The notes under the pieces were generated by a model, which was not told the origin of the DNA, ran no database searches, and worked only from the letters and a program-made list of their open reading frames with translations. A stretch of 64,000 nt of DNA from GCA-2720975 sp964469565 (GTDB lineage Bacteria; Planctomycetota; UBA1135; GCA-002686595): assembly GCA_964469565.1 (NCBI GenBank), contig CAYXZD010000017.1:1-64000 (forward strand), given 5' to 3'. Below, in pieces: positions 16,374 through 25,377 of the stretch (position 1 is its first letter; each line of letters opens with the position of its first letter). The position numbers and the translations under genes are program-made.

Positions 16374-17192
16374 ATGCCCACGATCTCCGATCGAATCGCC
16401 GCCAGCAGCGAACGCCTAACCCCCACCGAGAGGCGCATCGCCCAGGCCGTGCTCGATGACCCTACCTTGCTTGCCTTCGGCTCTGTCTCAGATCTAGCCG
16501 CCCTGATCGGTACATCGCGTCCCACGATCGTCCGCTTTGCCACGAAGTTGGGTTTTGGCGGATACGCGGACTTGCAAGACCAGGTGCGCTCGGGATTCTC
16601 ACAAGAACTGCTACGCCCCAGCCAACGCATCCGCAAACCTGCCCCCGCTAAGGACCAGGCCGCCCTCGAGGGTGCACTCCATTCTGTGCTGCACGCCGCT
16701 ACCGAAGAAAAACTCAACAGCCTCGCGGCGCCGATCGCCCAAGCCACACGCGTCTGGATCCTGTCGGGTGAGACTTCGAGGGCGGGTGCAGCTGCACTGC
16801 ATAGCGGTCTCGCCATGGTACGTCCCGGAGTCAGTTTGATCGACTCTCACAGCAGCGGCAGCATCCTCTCAAGCGCAGGTCCAGAAGACGCGGCGATTGT
16901 CATCGACTTTGCCCGCTACCGAAGACATTGCATCGCAACCGCCCAAGTCCTCGCCGCCGATGGCGTAAACCTGATCGCAATCACGGACGGACCACTCTCA
17001 CCCCTCGCCGCCCTGACTCCCTTATGGTGCGAGCTCAAGGTTCCGGCAGTGGGCCCGTTCGACAGTTCCGTGCCCTGCGTAGCCTTCGCGGAGCTCCTTG
17101 TGGCCCATGTCGCCCACCAGATGCACGCCGCAGCCCGGGAGCGCATCGACCGAACCGAAGCCCTGTGGGATGCCACGGGCACTTTTCTCTAA
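16374..17192 (+). CDS. MurR/RpiR-family transcriptional regulator
   Basis: A 272-residue regulator: an N-terminal helix-turn-helix domain of the RpiR type (LTPTERRIAQAVLDDPTLLA, then VSDLAALIGTSRPTIVRFA as recognition region at residues about 37-56), and a C-terminal SIS domain (VWILSGETSRAGAAALHSGL, later AAIVIDFARYRRH) that in relatives binds a phosphosugar or other small ligand. The ATG at 16374 is preferred; the frame opens at a GTG at 16311, which falls inside the putative operator. It is divergent from the aminomutase operon and most likely its regulator, with a ligand connected to that pathway rather than a sugar phosphate. That link is inference from position. Confidence 0.88.
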   Translation: MPTISDRIAASSERLTPTERRIAQAVLDDPTLLAFGSVSDLAALIGTSRPTIVRFATKLGFGGYADLQDQVRSGFSQELLRPSQRIRKPAPAKDQAALEGALHSVLHAATEEKLNSLAAPIAQATRVWILSGETSRAGAAALHSGLAMVRPGVSLIDSHSSGSILSSAGPEDAAIVIDFARYRRHCIATAQVLAADGVNLIAITDGPLSPLAALTPLWCELKVPAVGPFDSSVPCVAFAELLVAHVAHQMHAAARERIDRTEALWDATGTFL

Positions 17193-17196
17193 ACCC

Positions 17197-18066
17197 ATGG
17201 TGATGAAACTAGGCACATCGAGCTGGGGAGCCAAGGGTTGGCTAGGGACGTTTTACCCCAAGGGCACTCCGGCCATCAGCTTTCTAAAACACTACGCAAC
17301 GCAGTTCGGAGCCGTTGAAGCAGATAACACCTACTACCGGGTGCCCACGGCCAAGTCCGTGCAGGGCTGGGAGCAGCGTGTCCCGGAGGGGTTTACCTTC
17401 TGTGCCAAGTTTCCCAGCACAATCGTCCACGGGGGAAAGGGGCCTACGCCTGATGCCCAGGCCATCCTCGATGGTCCCGAAGCTAAGTCCATCCGTGACC
17501 TGTTTCTCGAGCGCATGAGCCTCATGGGGAGCAAACTTGGCCCGCTGCTCATCCAATTCCCCTACTTCAACCGCAAGGCCTTTGCCGGCCCCGAGCCATT
17601 CCTCACCCGCCTCGATGCGTTCCTTGCAGAATTGCCAAAGTCGATGTCCTTTGCCGTTGAAGTACGCAACAGGCAATGGGTCGCCGAGCCGCTCTTGCAA
17701 GTCTTGCGGGCTCATTCCGTCGCTCTAGTCTGGGCAGACTTGCCCCACATGCCACGGCCCTGGCAAGTCGACGGCGACCTCGATCTGCAGACTGCTGGGT
17801 TCACCTATACCCGACTCATCGGGGACCGCCGCGCCACGGATGCCCTCACGACCACCTTTTCTGAACCCGTCCTCAACAAGGAAGCCGAGCTCTTGGAGTG
17901 GGCCCAGTTCTTGAGCCAGTTCAAGACGAGCCCGGAAACACATCTAGTCTTCGCGAATAACCACTATGCAGGGCACGGTCCAGCCACGGTGCGTCAACTA
18001 GGCGACATGCTCGATTTGAATCTCGAGCCCCCACAATCCTACCGGCAGGGGGAGCTCCCCCTCTAG
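17197..18066 (+). CDS. DUF72 family protein (YecE-like)
   Basis: TIM-barrel protein of the DUF72 family, 289 residues from the ATG at 17197 (a second ATG two codons on, MKLGTSSWG, is equally plausible). Family marks are KLGTSSWGAKGWLGTFYP at the N terminus, the VEADNTYYRVPT stretch, FCAKFPSTIVHGG, and FAVEVRNRQW in the barrel core. Biochemical function of the family is not established. It starts four bases after the regulator stop, so it is cotranscribed, but no pathway link can be read. Confidence 0.88.
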   Translation: MVMKLGTSSWGAKGWLGTFYPKGTPAISFLKHYATQFGAVEADNTYYRVPTAKSVQGWEQRVPEGFTFCAKFPSTIVHGGKGPTPDAQAILDGPEAKSIRDLFLERMSLMGSKLGPLLIQFPYFNRKAFAGPEPFLTRLDAFLAELPKSMSFAVEVRNRQWVAEPLLQVLRAHSVALVWADLPHMPRPWQVDGDLDLQTAGFTYTRLIGDRRATDALTTTFSEPVLNKEAELLEWAQFLSQFKTSPETHLVFANNHYAGHGPATVRQLGDMLDLNLEPPQSYRQGELPL

Positions 18067-18196
18067 TGTTCGTGGGACAGTCGGCCTTTGAGCGCTAAAG
18101 CAGGAGGTCCTCTGAGTGGCTCCTCCCGGACCCACACTGGATTCCCTAGTTTTGCAATGCAGTGCGGCCCAGTCCTGCAAGTCGTACCCTAGGAGC

Positions 18197-19291
18197 GTGC
18201 TACGCATTGGATTCGACACCTCCCCCTTAGGGCCGGACTACCCCATGGGCGTTCGACGCGTTACACACAAGTGCCTGCTGCACCTCGAACGACGCGGCCG
18301 CATGGATGTGGTACGACTCCATCCTCCTGCGGGAATGAACTCTCGGCGTTGGCGCCAGATCAGTCTGCCACAAGCTGTCAAGACAAAGGGCTTGGTTGGC
18401 ATCCACTCCTTCGTGTCAGCCTTTGCCCTGCGCGGCGAGGGCAAGCGCGTGCAGACCTTGCACGAGGCCCCCTGGAAACACGGCGTGCGTGAGAATGCCG
18501 ACCTGCCCCACCGGCTTTGGGCCAGCCTGGGTGCCCGCCGGGCCGATGCCATCGTCACACCGACCCAAGCAAGCGCGCGAGACCTCGGGCTCCATCGAGG
18601 ATCGCGCGCCCAACGCCTGCACACGATTTCTTGGGGGGCAGATCCCCCCTTCGGACCCTTGCCGCCCGTGATTGCGGGTGACCATTCGCCAGGGTCGCTC
18701 ACCGCAGGCAGTGACTTAAGAGGCGATCGAGAACAACTCCTCGCTAGGTACTACTTGCCAGATCGTCCCATGATCCTGTGCCCCGGCGCAGTACGGCGTA
18801 AAAAAAACCTGGCCGCTGTGATCACAGCCCTCGCCCACCTCAATCGCAAGTCATCTCCCCCCTTGCAACTCCTGGTCACCGGCCCCGACACCCCTGATCT
18901 GCGGCGTGATCTCGGACTAGCGCAGGGACTCGGCCTCGGAGGCTACATCTCCACTCTCGGCACACTGGACGACCGCGACCTCGCACATTTCATGGGGCAG
19001 TCTGCTGCGGTCATTATGCTGAGCAACAGTGAAGGATTCGGCTTGCCCGTCCTGGAAGCCAAACACTGTGGGACACCTGCAATCGTACCCCACGGGGCAG
19101 CCCTGCAAGAGGTGGCTGGTCCCCTCGCGATTACGGTCGACCCCAGTCAGCCTGAATCCGTCGCCGCAGGCATGCTACGCGCCCTGGCCACCTGCCGCGA
19201 TTTGCGACCCCGGCTCATCGCCGAGGCCAGCCCATGGACTTGGGATCGTACGGCAGCGGCGATCGAAGTCATGTGGGAGTCCATCACGTGA
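18197..19291 (+). CDS. Glycosyltransferase family 4 protein
   Basis: GT-B glycosyltransferase of about 364 residues. The most natural start is the GTG at 18197, opening VLRIGFDTSPLG; upstream codons in the frame look noncoding. The donor domain has PMILCPGAVRRKKNLAAVI and SNSEGFGLPVLEAKHCGTP, the E-x7-E motif that binds the nucleotide-sugar ribose and phosphate. The acceptor domain is shorter than usual. Probably adds hexoses to a lipid-linked or surface glycan on the cytoplasmic face. Overlaps the next glycosyltransferase gene by four bases (GTGA). Confidence 0.85.
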   Translation: MLRIGFDTSPLGPDYPMGVRRVTHKCLLHLERRGRMDVVRLHPPAGMNSRRWRQISLPQAVKTKGLVGIHSFVSAFALRGEGKRVQTLHEAPWKHGVRENADLPHRLWASLGARRADAIVTPTQASARDLGLHRGSRAQRLHTISWGADPPFGPLPPVIAGDHSPGSLTAGSDLRGDREQLLARYYLPDRPMILCPGAVRRKKNLAAVITALAHLNRKSSPPLQLLVTGPDTPDLRRDLGLAQGLGLGGYISTLGTLDDRDLAHFMGQSAAVIMLSNSEGFGLPVLEAKHCGTPAIVPHGAALQEVAGPLAITVDPSQPESVAAGMLRALATCRDLRPRLIAEASPWTWDRTAAAIEVMWESIT

Positions 19292-20397
19292 GCGCACCAC
19301 GGGTCTTGATTGCCGGGGCTGTTTTGAGTCAACCCATGGGCGGAGTGCGCCGCCACAACGCCGAGCTCCTCCCCCGACTCGCCAAGTTGTTGCGGTCAGA
19401 GGGAGGCAGCCTGGCAATCCTCGTCGGGCGCTCGGGCCTTGGGATTACCCTTTCCAGCGATGTGGAGGTTTTCACCTCAAGAGTCCCCTATCAGCCTGCA
19501 CCCCTGCGTGCTTTGCATGAGGGCAGGGCGTTGAAAGCCGCCTGCAAGCAGGCACATACCGGGGGAACGCCTTTCGATCTGGTCCACACCGGACACCTTC
19601 CCACGCCCGGTGGATTGCCCTGCCCCTTCACGCTCACCCTTCATGACCTGCGTAAACTCGACCCACTCCAGACGTCCCTACCCCGGCGCCAAGTCGCCCA
19701 CTGGATCGTGAAACGTGCCCTGAAAACTAGCCGGCACTTGATCACCGTTTCAGATGCCACTGCCTCAGAATTGAAGAGTCGCTGGCCAGAGGTAAGCTCA
19801 AAATTATCGGTCATTCCAAATGGAGGCGATCATCTGCCGATCCTGCCCCGCAACCCAGGTCCCGGCGCACCTCTCCTCCATGTGGGTCACCTCGAACGCC
19901 GCAAGAATCTCGAGGTTGTCGTACGGGCCCTCGCCGAAGATGAGCAGCTGCCCGACCTCCACCTAATCGGTGCTTCTAAGAAAGGAGAAGCCGAACGCCT
20001 CTCGGGTCTCGCCCGCACCCTTGGCCTGAGTGACCGTGTTCATATTCTAGGTCCCCGGCCGGATGAAGAATTGCCCAGTCTCCTCTCGACCTGTGCGGCA
20101 CTTGTGTTGCCCTCCCGCCTGGAGGGTTTCGGCATCAGTGCATTGGAAGCTCAACGGGCGAGAGTGCCCCTCGCCATCTCGTCCATTCCGGCTTTGCAAG
20201 CCACAGCGGGTCTCACGACTCCCCGATTCAATCCCACTGACCCCACAGACTGCACTCGAGCCATTCGTCGGGCCCTGAATAGCACTCAATTGGACCTAGA
20301 AAACGCACAGGAACGCGCAGGCCAATTCACCTGGGACAGGGCTGCCAATGAGTACCTGCAGGCTTGGAAAGCAGCCGTCGCTCCCCGCAGGCCATAG
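19288..20397 (+). CDS. Glycosyltransferase family 4 protein
   Basis: Second GT-B glycosyltransferase of the pair, 369 residues. The GTG at 19288 overlaps the preceding stop and gives VSAPRVLIAGAVLSQPMGGV, a typical start with the glycine-rich acceptor loop. Domain two has LLHVGHLERRKNLEVVVRAL and PSRLEGFGISALEAQRARVP (E-x7-E). WecB/RfaG-like. The two overlapping glycosyltransferases probably act in succession on the same glycan; the substrate is unknown. Confidence 0.87.
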   Translation: MSAPRVLIAGAVLSQPMGGVRRHNAELLPRLAKLLRSEGGSLAILVGRSGLGITLSSDVEVFTSRVPYQPAPLRALHEGRALKAACKQAHTGGTPFDLVHTGHLPTPGGLPCPFTLTLHDLRKLDPLQTSLPRRQVAHWIVKRALKTSRHLITVSDATASELKSRWPEVSSKLSVIPNGGDHLPILPRNPGPGAPLLHVGHLERRKNLEVVVRALAEDEQLPDLHLIGASKKGEAERLSGLARTLGLSDRVHILGPRPDEELPSLLSTCAALVLPSRLEGFGISALEAQRARVPLAISSIPALQATAGLTTPRFNPTDPTDCTRAIRRALNSTQLDLENAQERAGQFTWDRAANEYLQAWKAAVAPRRP

Positions 20398-20430
20398 ACA
20401 GCAACTCAACCTACCCGGAGAATAAAGGGC

Positions 20431-22983
20431 ATGTCCGCCCCCCCCGGAAACCGCTCCCAGCCCCCTGACGAGAATCGCGAGTTGTTTGAGCTTTTTGGGC
20501 AAGCCCTCGACTTGCCCGAGTCCGATCGGTCTGGCTTTTTGGACACGGCCTGCGAAGGAAAGCCAAGACTACGAGCGCAGGTAGAGGAGCTCTTGCGCCA
20601 GGACAAGGCTCTGGGGGGCAGTCAGGACACACAGGGAGATAGCGGGCCGCTTTACGAATCACGCACCATTCAGCGCACCAAGGGGGATCAGATTGGCGAC
20701 TACATCCTCGATCGGCGCCTGGGCGTAGGCGGCATGGGTGAAGTCTGGAAAGCGGAACAGAAAAGTCTCTCTCGGCACGTCGCCCTCAAGTTGCTGCTCC
20801 CTGGTCGCGGCTCCGAGAGAGCAGTCGAGAAGTTCAAACGTGAGGGGCAAGCTCTTGCCCTCCTCAACCATCCGGGCATTGTAGCGGTCTACGACATGGA
20901 TCAGGATGAGGAGGGCCAGCACTGGATCTCCATGGAGTACATCCCGGGGGGACGCACCCTGCGCGATGTCATTACAGCGGCACTCGGCGCTCCGGATTTA
21001 GGGACGAAACGCTTCCACGTCGCTGCGAAGATTGTATCCGATGTGGCCCATGCTCTGGCCTCCGCCCATGCACGCCAGGTCATCCATCGCGATCTCAAGC
21101 CAAGCAACATCCTCATCGATGAGTTGAACCGGCCTCGGGTAGTTGACTTTGGGCTGGCCCGCATGACAACCGAGGAACAGCTTACCGTGAGCGGGGAGAT
21201 CGCAGGCACCTACGCCTATATGAGTCCCGAGCAGGTACGCGCTAGGCCGAGCTTGATCGGTGCGAAGACAGATATGTTCAGTCTCGGAATCATCCTCTAC
21301 GAGATTCTCTGCCTACGGCGGCCCTTCGAGGGAGACACGGTCCACCAAGTGGCGCAGAAGATTCTCAGTGAGGACCCGCCAGATCCTCGGCGAGTCCTAT
21401 CGCAGATCCCAAACGACCTCGTCACCATCACGGGCAAGGCGCTCGAAAAAAAACAGGACCGGCGCTATCCCTCCATGCAGGCCTTTGCTGACGACCTCGA
21501 TCGATTTCTGAAGGGTGAGCTGATCCATGCCCGTCCGCCGACTCGCCTTCAGCGACTCACACGCTACATCCAGCTCCACCCTACTCGCAGCGCTGTCAGC
21601 GCTGTGGGAGTCACCAGCTTCTCAGTCATTTCCCTGCTGCTCATGCAGAACATGGCTACAAACACCGAACTGCGCACTGAACGCGGAAACCTCAAGCGTA
21701 GCAACGCCGACCTCATCGCCAAGACTGAGGAAGCAACCGAGAACGCTGAGGAGGCCCAACGCCGAGAACGAATCGCTTCTGAGGTGAACCGATTCCTCAA
21801 TGAGGATCTGTTTAAGGCTGTGGCACCGTCCGTCGAAGCGGGCAAAGGCAAAGACATCACGATGCGTGAGGTCCTCGATGAAGCGTCCAAGCGAATCGAG
21901 GGACGGTTTCCCGATGAACCTTTAGTGGAGGCAGCCATTCGGCAAACCCTAGGAGAAACCTACCTCGCCCTCGGTGAGGCGGCACGAGCCCAAAGCCACC
22001 TCGCAGGCGCACAAACGGCCTACAGTTTCCACTTGGGTCCCGACAGTGTTGAGGTTGCTCTGGCAACAAACGCCACGGGTAGATCCCATGAGGAGCTCGG
22101 CGACTACACCGCCGCCCAGGCTGACTACGAGCGGGCCCTGGAGATCAGCCGTGCAGCGCTCGGCAACAACCATGAGACGAGTTTGGCAATCATGAGCAAC
22201 CTTGGCCTCGTGCTCGATGCCCAGGGCGATGCCGAAGCCGCACGCCCCCTACTCGTGGAGTGCCTAGATCTAAGCCGCCGAATTCTTGGCCCTGACCATG
22301 CCGACACCATGTCATCCGCCAACAACCTAGGCTTCCACTATGTAGCCTGCGGCGAGATTGACCGAGCCTCGGAGTTTATCTACGAAGCTCTTGAGATTGC
22401 CGAGCGCACTCTTGGACGTGAACACCCCGATACACTCACAGCGCTGAATAACGTCGGGAGTCTACTTCAGAGACAAGGCCATGATGATGAGGCGCTAGAA
22501 TACCTTCAAGACGCTCTGGTGATCGGGCGTCGAGTCATCGGGGACAAGCATCCCTTGACGATCGAGAGGCTCACCAACCTGGGCCTACTTCAGAAGGACT
22601 TAGGGCACCTAGACGTGGCCCGTGATCTTTGCAAAGAGGCTCTGGACGCAAGTGTAGAAGTATTAGGCGGCGAGCACCCCACCACCCTTGTTTGCATCAA
22701 TAACCTCGGCGCCGTTGCCGCCGAGCGGGGTGAGAATGCCGAAGCCGAACGCCTGATGCGTTGGGCTCTAGACCACAGTCGCATGGCCCTCGGCAACGAG
22801 CATCCCGACACTTTGATCTCGATCTATAATGTGGGAGTCCTCCTCGAAAAGGCCGAAGACTATGAGCGATCAGCACCCCTGTTCGAAGAATGCTACCAGA
22901 CAGCACTCAGAACCCGAGGAGAAGAGGATTACATCACCCAGGCAGCCCTGCGGCACCTGCTCGCCGTTCAGGAGAAGCTCTGA
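20431..22983 (+). CDS. Membrane Ser/Thr protein kinase with C-terminal TPR repeats
   Basis: An 850-residue Hanks-type kinase. The glycine loop is GVGGMGEVW (98-106), the ATP lysine K120 in VALK, the catalytic loop HRDLKPSN (219-226, D221), DFG at 239-241, and TYAYMSPEQ closes the activation segment. A single membrane helix lies near 387-406, then a coiled coil (about 410-450). From residue 490 on, at least seven TPRs of kinesin-light-chain type follow, with the recurring LGxxHPDTL pattern. Orientation would place TPRs outside the cytoplasm. An N-terminal helical segment (15-60) is shared by planctomycete kinases of this type. Convergent with an ECF sigma gene, a frequent pairing in this phylum. 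Confidence 0.93.
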   Translation: MSAPPGNRSQPPDENRELFELFGQALDLPESDRSGFLDTACEGKPRLRAQVEELLRQDKALGGSQDTQGDSGPLYESRTIQRTKGDQIGDYILDRRLGVGGMGEVWKAEQKSLSRHVALKLLLPGRGSERAVEKFKREGQALALLNHPGIVAVYDMDQDEEGQHWISMEYIPGGRTLRDVITAALGAPDLGTKRFHVAAKIVSDVAHALASAHARQVIHRDLKPSNILIDELNRPRVVDFGLARMTTEEQLTVSGEIAGTYAYMSPEQVRARPSLIGAKTDMFSLGIILYEILCLRRPFEGDTVHQVAQKILSEDPPDPRRVLSQIPNDLVTITGKALEKKQDRRYPSMQAFADDLDRFLKGELIHARPPTRLQRLTRYIQLHPTRSAVSAVGVTSFSVISLLLMQNMATNTELRTERGNLKRSNADLIAKTEEATENAEEAQRRERIASEVNRFLNEDLFKAVAPSVEAGKGKDITMREVLDEASKRIEGRFPDEPLVEAAIRQTLGETYLALGEAARAQSHLAGAQTAYSFHLGPDSVEVALATNATGRSHEELGDYTAAQADYERALEISRAALGNNHETSLAIMSNLGLVLDAQGDAEAARPLLVECLDLSRRILGPDHADTMSSANNLGFHYVACGEIDRASEFIYEALEIAERTLGREHPDTLTALNNVGSLLQRQGHDDEALEYLQDALVIGRRVIGDKHPLTIERLTNLGLLQKDLGHLDVARDLCKEALDASVEVLGGEHPTTLVCINNLGAVAAERGENAEAERLMRWALDHSRMALGNEHPDTLISIYNVGVLLEKAEDYERSAPLFEECYQTALRTRGEEDYITQAALRHLLAVQEKL

Positions 22984-23005
22984 TTAGCCAAGAGTTGGCT
23001 AGAGT

Positions 23006-23677
23006 CTAGTCCGACCGAGTCAGCTCTGCCCGCATCCACGCACGAGCCTGGCGCCACTTGCGCTTGACCGTGTGAGCTTTGAGATCCATCACGACTCCGA
23101 CCTCCTCACACGACATCCGGCCATAAACGCGCAATTCAACAATCCTCGCATGTGTGGCATCCAAGCCCTCGAGCTTCTGTAATGTGTCTTCCACTTCGAC
23201 AAGGTCAAGGCCTTCGCATCCACCGAGCATGAGGTCATCGCGTAAGGTGATCCGCACCGCGTCCCCAGAGACACGCTTTTGAGCCCGACGCTTACGCGCA
23301 TGATCCACCAAGGTGTGGCGCATCGCCTGAGCAGTTAGATTGAGAAAGTGAGCCCGATCCCGCCAACCCTTGGCGTCACAGTCCATCAGGCGCATCCACG
23401 CCTCGTGTACGAGGGCCGTGTTTTGCAAGGTATGGCCGGGACCCTCTTTCTTCAGCTGACCTGCGGCAATGGACTTGATTTCTGCATAGAGCAACTCAAA
23501 CAACTGCTCACATGCGTCTTCCTGTTCATCTCCAAAGCCCGAAAGGATGCGGCGGACCTCAATGGACTGCTCCGATTCGGGGTCATTCCGAACAGGCTCG
23601 GGCACCGGATCAGAACTAGCTTGATCCGAGAACTCAGGAGAGCCATCGGGGGAAGGGATGTCGGGATCAACAACCAT
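23006..23677 (-). CDS. ECF-family RNA polymerase sigma factor
   Basis: A 223-residue ECF sigma factor of the planctomycete-rich group marked by GHTLQNTALVHEAWMRLMD in region 2 and KGWRDRAHFLNLTAQAMR following it. Region 4 is LEGLDATHARIVELRVYGRMSCEEVGVVM with its helix-turn-helix. The ATG at 23677 is chosen; a non-ATG extension upstream reads poorly. The first 45 residues are acidic and proline-rich, longer than usual. Convergent with the kinase-TPR gene 22 bases away, and divergent from a secreted secretin-N-like gene; kinase-mediated control of this sigma factor is plausible but not shown. Confidence 0.9.
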   Translation of the reverse strand: MVVDPDIPSPDGSPEFSDQASSDPVPEPVRNDPESEQSIEVRRILSGFGDEQEDACEQLFELLYAEIKSIAAGQLKKEGPGHTLQNTALVHEAWMRLMDCDAKGWRDRAHFLNLTAQAMRHTLVDHARKRRAQKRVSGDAVRITLRDDLMLGGCEGLDLVEVEDTLQKLEGLDATHARIVELRVYGRMSCEEVGVVMDLKAHTVKRKWRQARAWMRAELTRSD

Positions 23678-23869
23678 ATACGCAGTGTAAGTCTCAATCG
23701 AGGGAGTGCAACGCACAGTTTTTTTTTGGGGCAACCCAGCACCGCAGGCTGGATCGTGGCGGATTCACAGCCGGGTTTTTCAAACTGAAGGAAAGATTCC
23801 GCAGTACTCATCGTCTCAGGAAGCCTGCCCCAGTTGTTCCAGCATTCTTCAGACCATTGATCATTCATC

Positions 23870-24652
23870 ATGCGACTTTCCTTGCTCATTCTTGCTACCG
23901 CCCTCAGCCTGTGTTCGAACCTCAGAGCCTCCGATTATTTGAGCTTCCCGTCAGCCACTGAGCCGGTTGAGCTCTTCGGGCCAGCTGGCGACCAGGAGCA
24001 CACTCTGTCTGAGTTCATTGCCACCTATGCCCGCGCTACGGGCCAGCACTGTGTGATGGGCAGAGAAACCGAGTCCCAAGCAGAAAACGTTCTCCTCAAG
24101 AGCCTCTCGGGAATGTCTCTCTCCATCCCCCCTTCCCGTTTACAAATCACATTTGAATCCTACCTCGATGCCCACAGCTTTGTGCTGATTCCGCTGACCC
24201 TTGAGGGACCGCGGTTGTTCCAAATCGTGTCAACCAAGTCGAGCGAGGCGGGCAAGTTGCGCATTGCAGCCCTCTTCCTCCCGCAAGAGCACCTACACGA
24301 GGCTGCATCTCACCCGGCGGTTCTCTTTAGCACTGTGCTCGCCCTCCCCACCCTCGATGTGCGACAGACAACAACCAGCTTGCGTTCGTTGTTTCACGAT
24401 TCCATCACGACTAGCCTGCTGCCCATGAACATGTCCGAAAGCGTACTCCTCACTGGCCAGGGCGACATGGTACTGACGGTCACAAACCTGCTGATGCAAG
24501 CCGAGCAGGCTGCCCAGGCAACTGAGCAGGCGCGCATTCAAGCCATTGAGCAAGCCCGCGCCCCCTCCAGCGCTGCCCCTTCAAAGGCGGAGGGCAATCA
24601 GAATGCTCAGGTGATGGCCACCACTAGGAAAACCACTTGCCGCCAGGCCTAG
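23870..24652 (+). CDS. Exported protein with secretin-N-like region
   Basis: A 260-residue protein with signal peptide MRLSLLILATALSLCSNLRA. Residues about 40-110 (EHTLSEFIATYARATGQHC, later SRLQITFESYLDAHSFVLIPL) read like the STN/N0 domain of secretins, and residues 125-210, with VRQTTTSLRSLFHDSITTSL then SVLLTGQGDMVLTVTNLLMQ, like an N1/NolW ring-building domain. The C-terminal 50 residues are glutamine/alanine-rich. There is no secretin pore domain. A lipoprotein gene follows four bases later. It may be a periplasmic accessory ring or pilotin-type component; this is inference. Confidence 0.65.
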   Translation: MRLSLLILATALSLCSNLRASDYLSFPSATEPVELFGPAGDQEHTLSEFIATYARATGQHCVMGRETESQAENVLLKSLSGMSLSIPPSRLQITFESYLDAHSFVLIPLTLEGPRLFQIVSTKSSEAGKLRIAALFLPQEHLHEAASHPAVLFSTVLALPTLDVRQTTTSLRSLFHDSITTSLLPMNMSESVLLTGQGDMVLTVTNLLMQAEQAAQATEQARIQAIEQARAPSSAAPSKAEGNQNAQVMATTRKTTCRQA

Positions 24653-24656
24653 TCCA

Positions 24657-25247
24657 ATGCGAGCCCCTGCAATACTGATCGCTTTGCTCTGCCTCGCAGG
24701 CTGCCAATCCTTCGGAGCAGGGGTGAGCAAGGTAACCCTCGCCCCTGAGAGTTCGTTCGAGGAAATCGTTCACCAGGTCAATCTGGGTGACCGCCACACT
24801 CGGGGCGAATACGTATGGCATGAAGACTGCGCGTCGCTGCAAACCTGCGCCGCAGGCCTTCACCGCCCTTTAGTCCTGCCCTCAGTCCAGCTCGAGCCAG
24901 TCCTTCACAAGCTCCTGCTCAGTGCGAATCTAGTTGTGGTCCAGACTCCCGAGTTCAACCAGATTCTCCGCATCGATCAGGCGGCGGACCAAGCGCCCAT
25001 CCCCATTCCCCGTGAAGCTCTCATCCAGGGCCGCATCCCCGGAGCCTTGTGGGTCGTATGCACCTGCGACTTGCCTCACCTCAATGATGACTCAAGCTCT
25101 GCACGAGCCGTCACACACCTGTGGGGTCTGCAACTGATCGATTCCGAATGCATCGCGCTGGCCGGCCCAGCCGACAGGGTTGCACAAGCACTCCTCGCCC
25201 TAGAGTCGATTCCCACTCGGCGCAGCGGCCAACAAGACTCCCTATAG
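24657..25247 (+). CDS. Lipoprotein of unknown function, partner of secretin-N-like protein
   Basis: A 196-residue lipoprotein: signal ALLCLAGCQSFG with lipobox cysteine at about residue 16. The rest contains LVLPSVQLEPVLHKLLLSAN and TPEFNQILRIDQ, then a strand-rich region and IALAGPADRVAQALLALESI, a pattern close to the preceding protein's ring-like domains, so the two may be distant paralogues or subunits. It starts four bases after the upstream stop. No family recognised. Confidence 0.65.
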   Translation: MRAPAILIALLCLAGCQSFGAGVSKVTLAPESSFEEIVHQVNLGDRHTRGEYVWHEDCASLQTCAAGLHRPLVLPSVQLEPVLHKLLLSANLVVVQTPEFNQILRIDQAADQAPIPIPREALIQGRIPGALWVVCTCDLPHLNDDSSSARAVTHLWGLQLIDSECIALAGPADRVAQALLALESIPTRRSGQQDSL

Positions 25248-25300
25248 CCAATGATCCTTGGTGAGGATTCGGTACCGGAGTCCCGGCACCCAGCCTAGCT

Positions 25301-25332
25301 GCAGCCCTCGTCCAATCCTGGACGGGGGCTGC
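25301..25332. terminator. Bidirectional hairpin between convergent genes
   Basis: GCAGCCCTCGTCC (25301-25313) pairs along all 13 positions, one a G-U wobble, with GGACGGGGGCTGC (25320-25332) around a six-base loop. It lies between the stop of the plus-strand lipoprotein gene and the stop of the minus-strand FHA gene. No T-tract follows on either side, so it is a strong hairpin but not a textbook intrinsic terminator. Confidence 0.6.
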
Positions 25333-25377
25333 GCGTGTACTGTCCCCCTTCAGGTCTCGGTACACCGTCGATCCCGG

